Source: Notospermus geniculatus
Lineage: Eukaryota > Nemertea > Pilidiophora > Heteronemertea > Lineidae
Assembly: GCA_002633025.1 (NCBI GenBank)
Contig: NMRB01001548.1
Location: 69,078 to 133,077, forward strand
Length of the DNA stretch: 64,000 bases
Direction: 5' to 3'
Part shown: piece after piece, positions 35,717 through 46,100 of the stretch
Numbering within the stretch: the stretch's first letter is position 1
How the letters are laid out: every line of letters begins with the position of its first letter
Program-made: the position numbers and the translations under genes
Notes under the pieces: model-generated
What the model was told of the DNA's origin: nothing
What the model saw: only the letters and a program-made list of their open reading frames with translations
The model's database searches: none

Positions 35717-37924
35717 TGACATGGATCAATTTCAAAGTATTTTAGATTAACAGCTCTGAATCTCTCAAATAAATCTGCTAATAGTAAAACATCCGATTTT
35801 AAGTACAAGTCTATAAATTCTCCATGGTCTTTAAATTTGAAGTGATCCCATGTTTCTTTAGCACTTTGATAAGCTGAAATTGGTTGCATTTCATTTTTAA
35901 GGTCATCATAAAACATCTCAGGAGTTAAGCCTGTTTCATTATAACTTTCAAAAGATGTATAGAATGAATATGGAACAGATCCTTTTTTCCTTAACAACTT
36001 AAAATCATCTTCATTTGGGTAATGGAATCTTGTTATCTTAAAATCCTCGTCAATCATAGATTTTGTGCAATTATCTAAACTCCCTTGTAAAAATCTGTAT
36101 GAGTCTAAGAATCTCAAACAACCGAATTGAAAAGAAATATAACATTCTGCTGTTTTGGCTAATACTTTTACTTCTTTGTCGGTTTTCTTGGTGAGTTCTT
36201 TAACGAATAAATGTGCATCATAGTTGCTTAGATTATGAAAGAAAACTGGAACAAAGTTAATATTTCTAGCTCTTAAGTTACAATAATTATGCGCTGCTCC
36301 TCTGTATTTCCCGTTATAATGATCATGGTCTCTAACTTTGTCATTGTAAAGATTTTCCTTACAATAATAACATTCACGTTCTTCTTTAAATTGTTGTTCC
36401 TCCTCTGGTGTTAAGATCATTTCAATGTTTGTTTTTAGAAGTTGACTGAAAATATTTTCCGTATTTATTAACCAATTGCAAAATACTTCAACTACATCTT
36501 GGCCTCTATGACATAAATAATTGCTATGATATAAATTTGGGTAATCGGAATGTACATAACAACCAACTGCAGCTGCAATTTGTGATTTTAGTTTTGTTGT
36601 TTTTAAGATCTCGGGGTCATCTTGCTCGTCATCGTTGCACGCCACTCTGTGGTTTTGAACTGTGGGTGGTGGTGGTATATTTATACTTTCAAAATCCGCA
36701 TAAATAACAAAAGGTACTTTATTCTTGAAGTGATAGTTTTTAAATTTCAGAGTTGAATATTTCCCAGTTGGCATTTTTACTTCGCAATAATCATGTTCCC
36801 CACATTTCTTTTTATGTTCTATTAATGTTTCAATTCTACAAAAAGCGTTCATACATCTTCTACATAGGTGTTTACTATTTTTCTGATCTGTTCTAAAGAA
36901 GAGGTTAATATTTTTCAAATACATATAATGTTGCTCATAGTATAAAATATCAATAACATCATCATCTTCGTGGTCCTTTGAAAGATATAATGGTTCAAGG
37001 CTATAATCCAGGATATTGGTTGATCCAACTCTTCGGGGGTCTAATCCAAAAACATTAATCTTTAAGTTATTTTCTTTCTCAATTTTGGGTATATCTTTTA
37101 TCAAAACTGGAAAATCATCAATTTTAATTGTATACTCGTATTTTTTATAGGAAGATACTTCACTTACATGATCATTAGGCATCTTGCCCAACCAACGCTT
37201 CCTGTCACTCCTACTATCGCTCCATCCACCCTTGCCGACCACCGTGGCATTTATCGCTCGCATTTGCCGCCCATGAGCGTGGCGGCTGAAGCAGCCAAAC
37301 GTTACTGAAAGCGCGGTTTATGACGACGATAGGAACATTGTGAGGTTTGGATCGATGAAAATCTCAAAATGAAGAATAATCTAATACGTTAATGCATGTT
37401 TTATTCACAAAACATTGGATTACACGCATTTGTCATTGACAGTGGTGGGGGTGTGCGCGGTCCATGGAACGACCTGTCTGCGAGCAGGATGACAAACGGT
37501 GGTCGTCAAGGGTGAAGGGAGCGTAGTTCGAAGGGCGGAGTGACCGGAGGCCTTGATTAGTCAAGATGTCATTAGGGGGATATTTAGCTGCTAATAAAGC
37601 CCATAAAAAACATTTCTGATCGTTAGTTTTTACATTTCTAACCGCTTTAGTTTTGAAAGGTAATTGAACAAAGTGACCACCTTTTGGCTCTTTCATTTTA
37701 ACAACCCAAATATCCATATATTCTATTTGGTTTAATGACAAACCACTTCCATTAAAATACCTTTCATCAATTTGCACTTTTATGTAATTTAATGATTTTT
37801 GTAACATTCTTTTACCTTGTTGTTCAGAGATAACGACTTTAAACGGTGATTGAATATTATGAGTAACGATAGTGTTCTCTTTAGAGAATTGAACTTTGCA
37901 TGATAAACTTATTTTAAAACGCAT
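35717..37924 (-). pseudogene. PolB: Polinton type B DNA polymerase, N-terminal and exonuclease part, interrupted and truncated
   Basis: The gene starts at ATG 37924 with the N-terminal extension typical of Polinton PolB (IDERYFNGSGLSLNQIEYMD, later DQKCFLWALL). It is broken at 37569-37172 by a MITE and resumes at 37179 (KKYEYTIKIDDFPVLI). The downstream ORF runs 37263-35698; its first 28 residues are MITE sequence and its last five come from R1. In that ORF: a Cys/His finger (about 133-155), ExoI YADFESI (188-194), an HNH/zinc-like block VRDHDHYNGKYRGAAHNYCN (310-329), ExoII HNLSNYDAHLF (343-353) and ExoIII YLKSD (487-491). The palm motifs with the catalytic aspartates are absent, so no active polymerase can be made. 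Apart from the insertion and truncation, no frameshift or stop was seen, which suggests recent decay. Confidence 0.92.
37180..37568. mobile_element. 389-bp MITE nested in the PolB gene, 8-bp target duplication
   Basis: Bounded by CATCTTG...CAAGATG and flanked by TCATTAGG on both sides (37172-37179, 37569-37576). The terminal repeats extend imperfectly for about 80 bp (GGTGGTCGGCAAGGGTGGAT near the left end, inverted, against GGTGGTCGTCAAGGGTGAAG near the right). An 8-bp duplication suits hAT-like or P-like cut-and-paste elements; the superfamily is not assigned. Confidence 0.88.
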
Positions 37925-38078
37925 ATATGTAATGGTTGATATAAGTTGCTATTTTATTATTTCTTAATTGCATTGATATAAATTTATTCTTTTTTTAAAA
38001 CGCATATATGTAATGGTTGATATAAGTTGCTATTTTATTATTTCTTAATTGCATTGATATAAATTTATTCTTTTTCCC
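37915..38078. repeat. 82-bp tandem duplication between PolB and the C2H2 ORF
   Basis: AAAACGCATATATGTAATGG... starts at 37915 and again at 37997, and the two copies look identical. The duplication separates the end of the C2H2 ORF (second copy) from the PolB start (first copy). Confidence 0.92.
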
Positions 38079-38354
38079 AAATTTTTTGATAACTTCTAGT
38101 TTCGTCTTAGAGTGTTTAAATGGAAAATATTCCTTTTTTGTTTCTGGTCCTGTTAACATACATGATGGTAACTTCGACCTCATCTTCAGCTGTGTTTGCA
38201 ACTGTGGTTTCACTGCTGAATGTGACTCTGACTGCGTCGTTGGTTGTAGTTTGTTCAGGTTTTGAAGATGTTTGTTTGATTTTCTATGCCTTGCAAAATT
38301 TGTACGTGACACATCTGTTTTACATACTTTACACTCCACTTTTTCCTGGCCCAT
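37995..38354 (-). CDS. Polinton-encoded C2H2 zinc-finger protein, 119 aa
   Basis: Intact ORF between integrase and PolB on the same strand. Residues 8-29 form a single zinc finger, C8-x2-C11-x11-H23-x5-H29 (ECKVCKTDVSRTNFARHRKS...). The rest is basic and hydrophilic (Lys, Gln, Ser), suggesting nucleic-acid binding. No wider family is recognised. The stop TAA lies in the second copy of an 82-bp duplication. In the undivided arrangement the stop and the PolB start would have overlapped by 11 bp (ATGCGTTTTAA), a compact layout typical of viral genomes. Confidence 0.72.
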   Translation of the reverse strand: MGQEKVECKVCKTDVSRTNFARHRKSNKHLQNLNKLQPTTQSESHSAVKPQLQTQLKMRSKLPSCMLTGPETKKEYFPFKHSKTKLEVIKKFGKKNKFISMQLRNNKIATYINHYIYAF

Positions 38355-38418
38355 TTATATAGTAAAAAATTTATTTAATTGAGCTTTGTTCAGCTTTGCT
38401 GTCACTTCGTGATTCACG

Positions 38419-39480
38419 TTACACGATTTCTTTCATATCAGAAACTGGTAACCATTCATTAAATTTATCGCTGTAACCTTTCCATTTTACTAATCCATAC
38501 TTTTTTCCTTTAATTGTTTTGTACCTATTGTACTCTAATTGTTTAGGATTTGGGACATAACTTAGTTCTTCTTGGTAAAAGTAACCATCAATGATTTCAC
38601 CTTGATAATCTTCAAGTTGGTAAACAAATGGTTTTGTGTAAATAATCTGCTTTATTTTGAAAACTTCTTCAGTAAAGTTAGGAAGATAACCTTTTGTAAA
38701 AATAGTTTTGTATTTAGTAATTCTTACACTGTCACCAATCTTAAATTTTGGTGATCCAAAATCGTGTTGTAAAAATGCACCGTAAAGGTTGAACCAAACT
38801 ACACCTTCATTCGCTTCTTTTCTAGCTTCTATAGGTTTCATTCCAATTGAAGAGTGAAATTCCTTGTTGTAACCATCCACTAAATCTGGTAAAATATCCA
38901 CCCATTTATCTGTTTCCTTTGCAGTAAAATATTTCCACATTCTGGTTTTCAAAGTTCTGTTAAACCTCTCTACAACTGCGGCTTTTTTATCAGAATATGA
39001 CGAGAACCATTCTATATTCATTTTCTCTAATAAGTCTTTTAAATGTTTGTTGTAAAATTCTTTTCCATCGTCGAATTGTATTTTTTCTGGTTCAGCTGTT
39101 GTGAAAATATCTTCAAACAATTCTCTTACCTCTTCACCCCTTTTACTTTTTAATGGTAAAGCCCATGCGTATCTGCTGAATAAATCTATAACTGTTAGGA
39201 TATAATTATAACCGCGCTCAGATCTAGACTTCATGTCAACTAAATCTGCTTGCTATTGTTGATCAATGTAAGAAACCATAGTTTTCCTGCGAAGGAATTT
39301 TGTTGTAATTGGCTTATGTAACTGGTAAGTTGGTAAATTCTCAAGAAATTCTTTTAACTCCTTATATTTTATACCTTCTGTTTCCTCCTTAACCTTCTTC
39401 CAAATTTGAGCAATGCTTGAGTAAGAAACTGAACTTTTAGGATTGAAATACAAATTCCTAAGATACTGTTCCTTATCCAT
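38419..39480 (-). pseudogene. INT: Polinton integrase (rve family, C-terminal chromodomain) with one in-frame stop
   Basis: The reading frame opens at ATG 39480 and ends at 38419, broken only by TAG at 39253-39255. The first 75 codons are the helical N-terminal part (MDKEQYLRNLYFNPKSS...). After the stop come the catalytic-core acidic residues, numbered from the ATG at 39234: D17 in TVIDLFSRYAW, D55 in DDGKEF and E89 in VVERFNRTLK, with 33 residues between the last two. A chromodomain-like end (KKYGLVKWKGYSDKFNEWLP) follows at about 235-270. Such integrases insert Polintons with 6-bp target duplications. The gene lies 8 bp downstream of the zinc-ribbon ORF. The single stop suggests recent inactivation, a sequencing error or a polymorphism. 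Confidence 0.93.
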
Positions 39481-39487
39481 TTATTTA

Positions 39488-39634
39488 CTAAATAAACTTT
39501 GCTTTCTTACCCCCACATATAGCGCACTTTACTATCAAATATTTTTTACCACCAGTTAATTTATGAATAACTGCTTTACCCTTATTCGTGGTGAATTTTT
39601 TGCATTTAACACAGTAAACTTCCGGCACGACCAT
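39488..39634 (-). CDS. Small zinc-ribbon protein of the Polinton, 48 aa
   Basis: ATG at 39634, stop at 39488-39490. The product has two CxxC knuckles, C8-x2-C11 (YCVKCKKFT) and C37-x2-C40 (VKCAICGGKKAKF), separated by a Lys/Thr/Gly-rich linker. Small proteins of this pattern are common in Polintons, adintoviruses and some large DNA viruses (I recall the Pfam label DUF5679). Their role is not established. It is the first gene inside the right terminal repeat and is followed 8 bp later by the integrase start. Confidence 0.75.
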   Translation of the reverse strand: MVVPEVYCVKCKKFTTNKGKAVIHKLTGGKKYLIVKCAICGGKKAKFI

Positions 39635-39729
39635 TTAAAACGTAAAAATTTGCGTTTTGAGGTGGAAAAATGGCACTTTTCAAGGAAAAATGGCACTTTT
39701 TTACGATTTTTGGAAGTTGGAAAAATCGT

Positions 39730-39820
39730 ACTTTTCAAGGAAAAATGGTGATTTTTTGGTGTTTTCGCTGTTGCGGTGTGGTTTGCTCTTCCGTCCAAAT
39801 CCCTTCGTTTTACTAATACT
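39730..39820. repeat. Right terminal inverted repeat of the Polinton (outer 91 bp)
   Basis: The last 63 bp (GGTGTTTTCGCTGTTG...CTTCGTTTTACTAATACT) match each arm of the 184-bp palindrome at 41069-41252 with 8 mismatches. The next 28 bp inward are also related (TTTTCAAGGAAAAA). The six bases after the end, GTCATC (39821-39826), would be the target duplication; the partner end is lost. The segment just inside (39660-39760) is itself repetitive (CTTTTCAAGGAAAAATGG). Confidence 0.85.
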
Positions 39821-40167
39821 GTCATCAACTGAAATGCTTGGATTTCAATTCTCAATAAGGGATGCATGACTGGTGGGTCCATGAAGACAATATTTTTTCT
39901 TGCATCCTATGACCCTAAATCCAATCCATGTCACCATCCACAGTCGGAGGAATTACCGATCTTCTCATCAATCTCAAGCAAAGATTGAAGAGAAATCCCG
40001 TCAGGGCAGCTCCTCGATGGTGTCCGTTCCATCTTTGTGATGGTGATCGTATAAGTATTCTCGCCTCCTGAGGCAAGATGCACTCCCAATACATATCAGT
40101 ACACAATTCAATTACGAGTGCGATCATGTTGACTGATTAACATTGCCACATACAAGGAAGCGTTGGC

Positions 40168-40331
40168 CACGTCTTGAGGCGCTGGGCCATCCGGTCTTTC
40201 CACGTCTTGAGGCTCTGGGCCATCCGGTCTTTCCACGTCTTGAGGCTCTGGGCCATCCGGTCTTTCCACGTCTTGTGGCTCTGGGCCATCCGGTTTTCCA
40301 CGTCTTGAGGCTCTGGGCCATCCGGTCTTTC
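40168..40331 (+). repeat. 33-bp minisatellite, 5 units (R2)
   Basis: Same unit as 32650-32912, including the 32-bp fourth unit, so the short unit predates the R duplication while copy number changed afterwards. Confidence 0.93.
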
Positions 40332-41068
40332 GACCTCTTTAGCATTGAGTAGGGAAACCTAATTTTGGGCAGCAGCGTCAAGAATTGGAAATGCAATTAC
40401 ATATACTGGTGAAATATATCAAGCTGGTGAGAGAGGGCAGCGGGATTCGTTCGCAAGGATGGTGCTCAAGTATTATGTGGGGAAGAGAAAGGCAGTTGTT
40501 TTCCAGAAGTGAGTTGTTTCGTGGCATGGTAACATCCACTGAATGGTAATTCTTGATACAGAAAGGGATTTCTTTCGTCTTATTTCGTCCCAGTTTACCA
40601 TGTAGTAGACTTGATGAAACCCATGAAGTACAAGCATTGCTCTCGTAGAATTTTCACTTTCAATGGTGCCAATGTTTGATTTTCTAAGTTTCCCTAAACG
40701 AATTAGGTTTCATTGTTTTTGCCTCATTTTTGCAGATTCTAGAGGGAAATCTTCTCATTACTCTATTAAGCATTAATTACTAGATCACATCCATCTCTTG
40801 AGATTAATTAAGTGCCATCTCTCCGCCTGGTAATTCCTGGACGTATCCGCTAATAACTTAATCAAGATGGTGATGTGTTTGAGAATGCATTGATACGACA
40901 ATTCCCATGTGGTTGTTTCTGTGGTCTGTTTAGGTCGAGTGTGACCGAATGGACAAATCATAACTGTTGATTCTCCTGCATGTCTGCATGTCAGAAAACA
41001 CAGACACCTACAAGCCAGAAATCACAATGGCTCCCAGAACCACAGAAGCTCCTCCATGAGTACAGACT

Positions 41069-41252
41069 AGTATTAGCAAAACGAAGGGATGTAGACGGAA
41101 GAGCATTCTTCACTGCAACAGCGAAAACACCAAAATTTTAGCTTTTTTCCTTGAAAAATGAATTTTTCAAGGAAAAAAGCTAAAATTTTGGTGTTTTCGC
41201 TGTTGCAGTGAAGAATGCTCTTCCGTCTACATCCCTTCGTTTTGCTAATACT
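41069..41252. mobile_element. 184-bp perfect palindrome with Polinton terminal repeats (miniature Polinton-type element)
   Basis: Two 91-bp arms, identical by eye, around a 2-bp centre. The ends are AGTATTAGCAAAACGAAGGG and its complement. It is flanked by CAGACT at 41063-41068 and 41253-41258. R1 has a single CAGACT at 33644-33649 and no insert. The arm matches the Polinton right terminus at 39730-39820. A 6-bp target duplication and AG...CT ends are Polinton hallmarks. Confidence 0.93.
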
Positions 41253-41310
41253 CAGACTGACAGTCTTGCTAGCCAGGGCCGACCGCCACGAAACTCCGAC
41301 AGCACTAAAG

Positions 41311-41572
41311 CCTAGGTCACATATCCACCGGGCCCCGTACGATTTTCCCCACCCGGCGGGTTGCCGTGGATTTCAGAGACCGTACGGGTCCATTACGATT
41401 TTCATGTCTACGGTGTGTGTGGTCACATAATCTACGGCGCCCGGCGGTGGCCGGTGAAAATTGGTGGAGAGTAATCGCAAGACGCCCGTCAACAATCCGT
41501 AAAGGTGCCGGCCGGATACCGTGTGGTAAGCTTCCGGCACCCCTGAGAACCGCAAGGCGCCCGTCAAACTTT
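41311..41572. mobile_element. GC-rich repeat element (R2 copy)
   Basis: Allele of 33750-34100 with an internal deletion: CTTCCGG joins directly to CACCCCTGAG. Confidence 0.65.
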
Positions 41573-42300
41573 TTTCACGAGAATTGGCAGAAAAAATCGT
41601 GCGAAGGATGTAAATTGCAAACTATTTGATGGTTTGATGGCAGGAGGGCATTATGAACTGAAGGAACGCCAGTCGGTGGTTTTAATGAAACTCTGTGTTG
41701 TAAACAACAGCTTCCTTACGATTCTTCAAACTCTCAACGCCTTCCTGTGTTCCCTGCAATCGATGTCTCTGAAGTGGTACAAGACCAAGAGACACTTTCA
41801 CTCTCTTTAAATCACATCGGCCGAGATCACTGTAAACACAATCTGACATGTGTCTCTGCATCAGAGAAGACCAAAAGAAAAGGCTTATGCTAAAATAGTC
41901 AATCCTATCCAGGATTCTGAGCTATCCCTGGATTATATCGAAGATATGGTTTCTTTATTGCTTATTGCCTACGTGATTCTCAAGAGTGGAACACTGTAGC
42001 TTTGATGAACTGTATATGAAGTTAGTGCAGGGGACCAGGGGACGTACAGTGACTGAGCCGGGGATAGTATTTTAGTCTTAGGAGTGGTCAATTTGCGATA
42101 TGAACTGATGATATTTGAAAACAAACAAGTGGTTTCTTTCATTGAACTGAATGAGAATTTGGTGGTCCATGTGTTTGGTATGAAGTGATATGAGACAAAT
42201 AAATTAGCCAAATCTGTGTTTATTGGTTAATTGTTGTCATGTGTCTGGATCTAACACTCATGCATAAGGTAGAGTGATCTTCGCCATATCTGCCTCACCA

Positions 42301-42480
42301 GGGAGACTTTACTTTACTGCCGTTAGATGCCACCACCGGCACTGAGCGGTCGTAGAAGGTCACGAAATTTGACGTCAAAGAGAAGAAGGATTGCAGCCCA
42401 CGACGTCACCCATAATGAAGAAGACACCATGGCTTACGTCTGACCGCAATAGGCGGCCTGTAACGGCAGTGATGTGTCCC
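42301..42480. mobile_element. MITE family 1, copy 6 (in R2)
   Basis: Duplicate of copy 5, carried by the R repeat. Confidence 0.75.
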
Positions 42481-42867
42481 GTTGTCAGCAAGACAAAAGA
42501 GACCCATTCTCACCTCAACGGGACACATCTCTTCCCCAATCACCAGCAACAGCAACAGCGAGCATAGTGCTGATCGTCGAGTTATTGGTAGAAACATTAA
42601 TTTGATCTATCGTCCGCTACCATCCAGTTAATGTCCATAACTCCGCTGAGAATGGGCGCTTGGCTAAGGATAGCCATGGATCTTACTGTGTTAGCGCATG
42701 ATGAATTTTGTTAATGGTCTGTCCTGGTGGCTGTGTCTGCTGGGTGCCCGGAATATTCATCTGCCCGAAATATGAAGTCGCATATCTGAACTTTCATCAA
42801 TTTCTAGAGTAGACAAGGCAAAGAGAAGGGTCCCAATGAAGAACTTGTAGAACTACGGCTACTAGGA

Positions 42868-43027
42868 GGCGCTGTGAGCGGTTCTAACCTTTTAACGACG
42901 TCTTTCCTTGTTGCACTGCGTCAAGGACGTCGTGACGTGACGTCACTACGTTGCTTTGCTCTGTTTTTGACGTCTTCGGTACAACCGCTCACCGCGCCGC
43001 CGGGATAAAAAGTTATGCGGGTTCCCC
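42868..43027 (+). mobile_element. MITE family 3, copy 3 (in R2)
   Basis: Duplicate of the 35387-35548 copy. Confidence 0.85.
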
Positions 43028-43195
43028 ATTGAATCAAGGCGAGTGCCCATTGCCATCTTTTTCACGTAAGTCCCCGAGCGATTGCTCAACGTGCAGTTTC
43101 ATACCTGACAACCATAAAATCTCAAGACTAGAAATTAGCAGTCATTTCCTTGGTAAAATGGCGCAATCAATCAGAGAACTAAGGGCAAAATTGAA

Positions 43196-46100
43196 TTATA
43201 TAGTACAGGTAATTACTGGTTGGCGTGTACAAGTTGTGTTAACTGCTCTGTTAGCCCGGATAATATCTCATATTCCAACATGGAAATGGTGAAGTTGAGT
43301 GAGTTCTAAGGTTTATTGGGTCTTCGAGGATTAAAGTTGGCTTTGCCTACGTCACTTGTGACGTGCATCCGCCATTTGTGACACTGGTTAGAAAGTTATT
43401 GTCGAGGTACAGAGAGAGGACAGATGACTTCCTCTGGCTTAAACAGTCCCCTCCCCCTCCATCTGTAAAATCCCCCCCCCCAACTTTAAAATCAACTCAC
43501 ATTGAAAAGAAACTAATCCACACTTCTTGCACTTCATACGAACAGAACTAATTCATTCTTTTTAAAACCTGAGTTCACTTAAAAAAGGGCCGCATTTGAT
43601 TGACATCGAAACGCAATGAATCAAATTTAAGGCGATCACAGTCTACTGAATCAACGAATTCAACCTTTAGATTTTGTAAAATCGATGTTGGCAATTCATC
43701 TTCTGAGATATGTCGATAAAAAGGCATAATTCTTCCTCATCTCGCCTGAAAGTGAATGATGGGGAGGTCCCGGGGGAGGTTCAGTGGTCTGACGGAGGTC
43801 AGGTGGGCGATAAACTAACTCTCTCCACATGTATGATAAACGACTCATTGGGCTAACACTGACCATTGATGTGCATTGCTGTGGAATGGTGACAGAGCCT
43901 ATCGCTGCCTTTACGACCCTAAAGTGTACCTTATGCACAGGAAGAACATCACTGGCATGTATCAACTCGGCCCTCGACGCCAGCATCCATTTCGTGACAG
44001 AATGTGCAGAGACACGGTCTGCTGATAATCCACAATGCCATTAGTATCATATGACCTCGCTTATCATTTTGTGGTTAATCCAATTCTAAGGCGTTTATCT
44101 AATACTAACCATTACCGACGAATTTCTCACATACATGGGAACTTAATCACGTCAGAGAAATATTTTTCTATTAGTAAAGACAATAATAAAATGGATAATC
44201 GTATTGTTACAGTGACTTTGTCAGGGCTTCGATGGGCACAACGTGTTGCTCTACAACGTTTTTCTTGCAGAAGCTCAGGAACATCTCTCAAAACAATCTT
44301 CGATTGATAAAGCTTTGACCAGCATTGAGCCATTTTAAACTCATCACCGGCTAACGCATTGCTGATTTCTCGTTCTGTATTTATGGCTATGCAGTTTTCA
44401 GCCTCATGGTCATAATGCTCGGCAGCCCAATCCTATCGGGATGCATAAATGGATATGGAGCCGATTCTTCTTACGTTAGCCATCATTAAATGAGGCCAGT
44501 TTGTTCACCCTTGGGTCTACTTAGTTGGAAAAAATGATGATTGCTCCAGCAACAGCCATTCATAATGCATCAAGCTCTGTTCAATGAACAAAGCTTCCAA
44601 AAATGCAACCACGAATGTGGAGAGCTACATTTTACAAAACAGGAGGCGAGATGTAGATCATACAAAGTGCATGGTAGACGTTTTACAAGGGGTCAGTGTG
44701 CTGCATCTTGCATTCCCCATTTTATTCATGTACCTGATTGTATACATGTAATTGTCTATTCTGTAGATAGGTTATACATCTAGGTTCTTTCAGGGAACAA
44801 TCCATGCCCCTGCCAAGCCAAGTCTATGCCTGTATGAAGCAGCCAAACCAGGGAAACAAGAACCCTGACATGCCTTAGGTCATCAAACACTGACATTAGC
44901 ACGGATGGTTCAAACTCCGTTCTTTTGAACCGAAACATCGAGACTAAACAACTGTTTTTGAGCCTAGATCGCTGAAGTAGCAAGTGACAAAGCATGTTAC
45001 TTCCAGTGGAGCACTGCTTCTTTTTAAGTATATCTAGGGTTCATGTTTTTCTCCATCCAGGCTATGTGTGTCCGCAGTCACTCATCAAATATCCTAGCTC
45101 TCGTTTCAAGCCCCGCTTTCCAAGTAGACTCGATTCATCTGCTTGCTGGTGGTTGCTATGGTACGAGCCACAGCGCTGGCAGCCATTTTGACGTTGAATG
45201 CTTAATGTTGGGTCTGCAGGAAGCCCTGGAAATGGGAATCCTCTGTCGATGGTTCACGTACACACAGGTCTATTAAAGTTTTGACACACTGCGCCGGACT
45301 GAAGATAAGAACAAGTGGAAGAAGGCTCAGGTGAATAATAAATCAACCCTTCTGTTGGCTGACACCCTCGCTTTCGGATGATCAGGACGAATTCGCATGG
45401 CGTCTCTTGGTTCTTGCTTCTAATTCAATAAATCAAAGCGTTCGTCACTTTTCCTGCACCGAATCAGGCCCCCTCTTGCGTGGGAAGATCTACTCGCGGC
45501 AGCCAGCCGTTTGATTAGTTGCGATATTGGAAGGTAAAAAGGCGAGTCGACCACAGCGCAGTAATTGATAAGCCCTGAGGCAAGATTTCCTTCGTCTTTG
45601 TGGCTCTCTCCTCACGAGGCGAAACTGCTGCTCTTTTTGCAGGTTTACTGTGCTCTCAAATCAGCGTACTTTCCCGATAAATTCTTCGAGAGTCCTTGTT
45701 AGCTTTCCCCAGATGACGAAGTCCCTCCTCTCCTCCACCGCTATGCAGATAACAAGAGTTGGGGATCAGATCGATATAGATCTAAAACCGAAGGTGAAGA
45801 AGGTTAAGTCATAGCTCTTTCCCTTGTCCGATAAATCATTGGCTTATTGATCCTGATCGGACCTCGTGCTGCGAATCCCGATGTAGGATGTCGGTTGTTG
45901 CCAAGAATGGCCAAGGGACACTCCTGACCTTGATGGCTTGAACCTTGGTGAAACACTTCGCATGTCTGGTGAGTTTTTGCCATTTGGATGATGACTTCTT
46001 GGTGAGATGTTGTCAGTATAGACTGCCGGAGGCTGCCGAGAGCTGATGTTGATGGCAGAATTATACTCATCCCATTCTTGAGTCTACCGTGCCTTGAGCC

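Larger units (their letters stand above)
35717..39820 (-). mobile_element. Truncated Polinton/Maverick element
   Basis: The gene content on the minus strand (zinc-ribbon ORF, integrase with chromodomain, C2H2 ORF, protein-primed PolB) is diagnostic of Polinton/Maverick-type virus-like transposons. The right terminus is 39820 (terminal repeat ending ACTAATACT). The left part, with the polymerase catalytic domain and any capsid, protease and ATPase genes, is missing: the element stops at 35717 where R1 begins. It is AT-rich compared with its flanks. A 389-bp MITE sits inside PolB. Confidence 0.93.
39911..43195 (+). repeat. Long direct repeat R2 (3.3 kb)
   Basis: Second copy of R1, separated from the Polinton end by 91 bp of unshared sequence and ending at GGGCAAAATTGAAT before unique DNA. 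It lacks the 50-bp hairpin, three minisatellite units and about 95 bp of the GC-rich element, and has gained the 184-bp palindrome. No gene seen. Confidence 0.93.

Noticed and set aside
32398-43195. R1 and R2 as LTRs of a giant retroelement
   Set aside because: They lack a primer-binding site, a polypurine tract and TG..CA ends. The internal genes are Polinton genes with their own terminal repeat at 39820, and 91 bp separate that terminus from R2.
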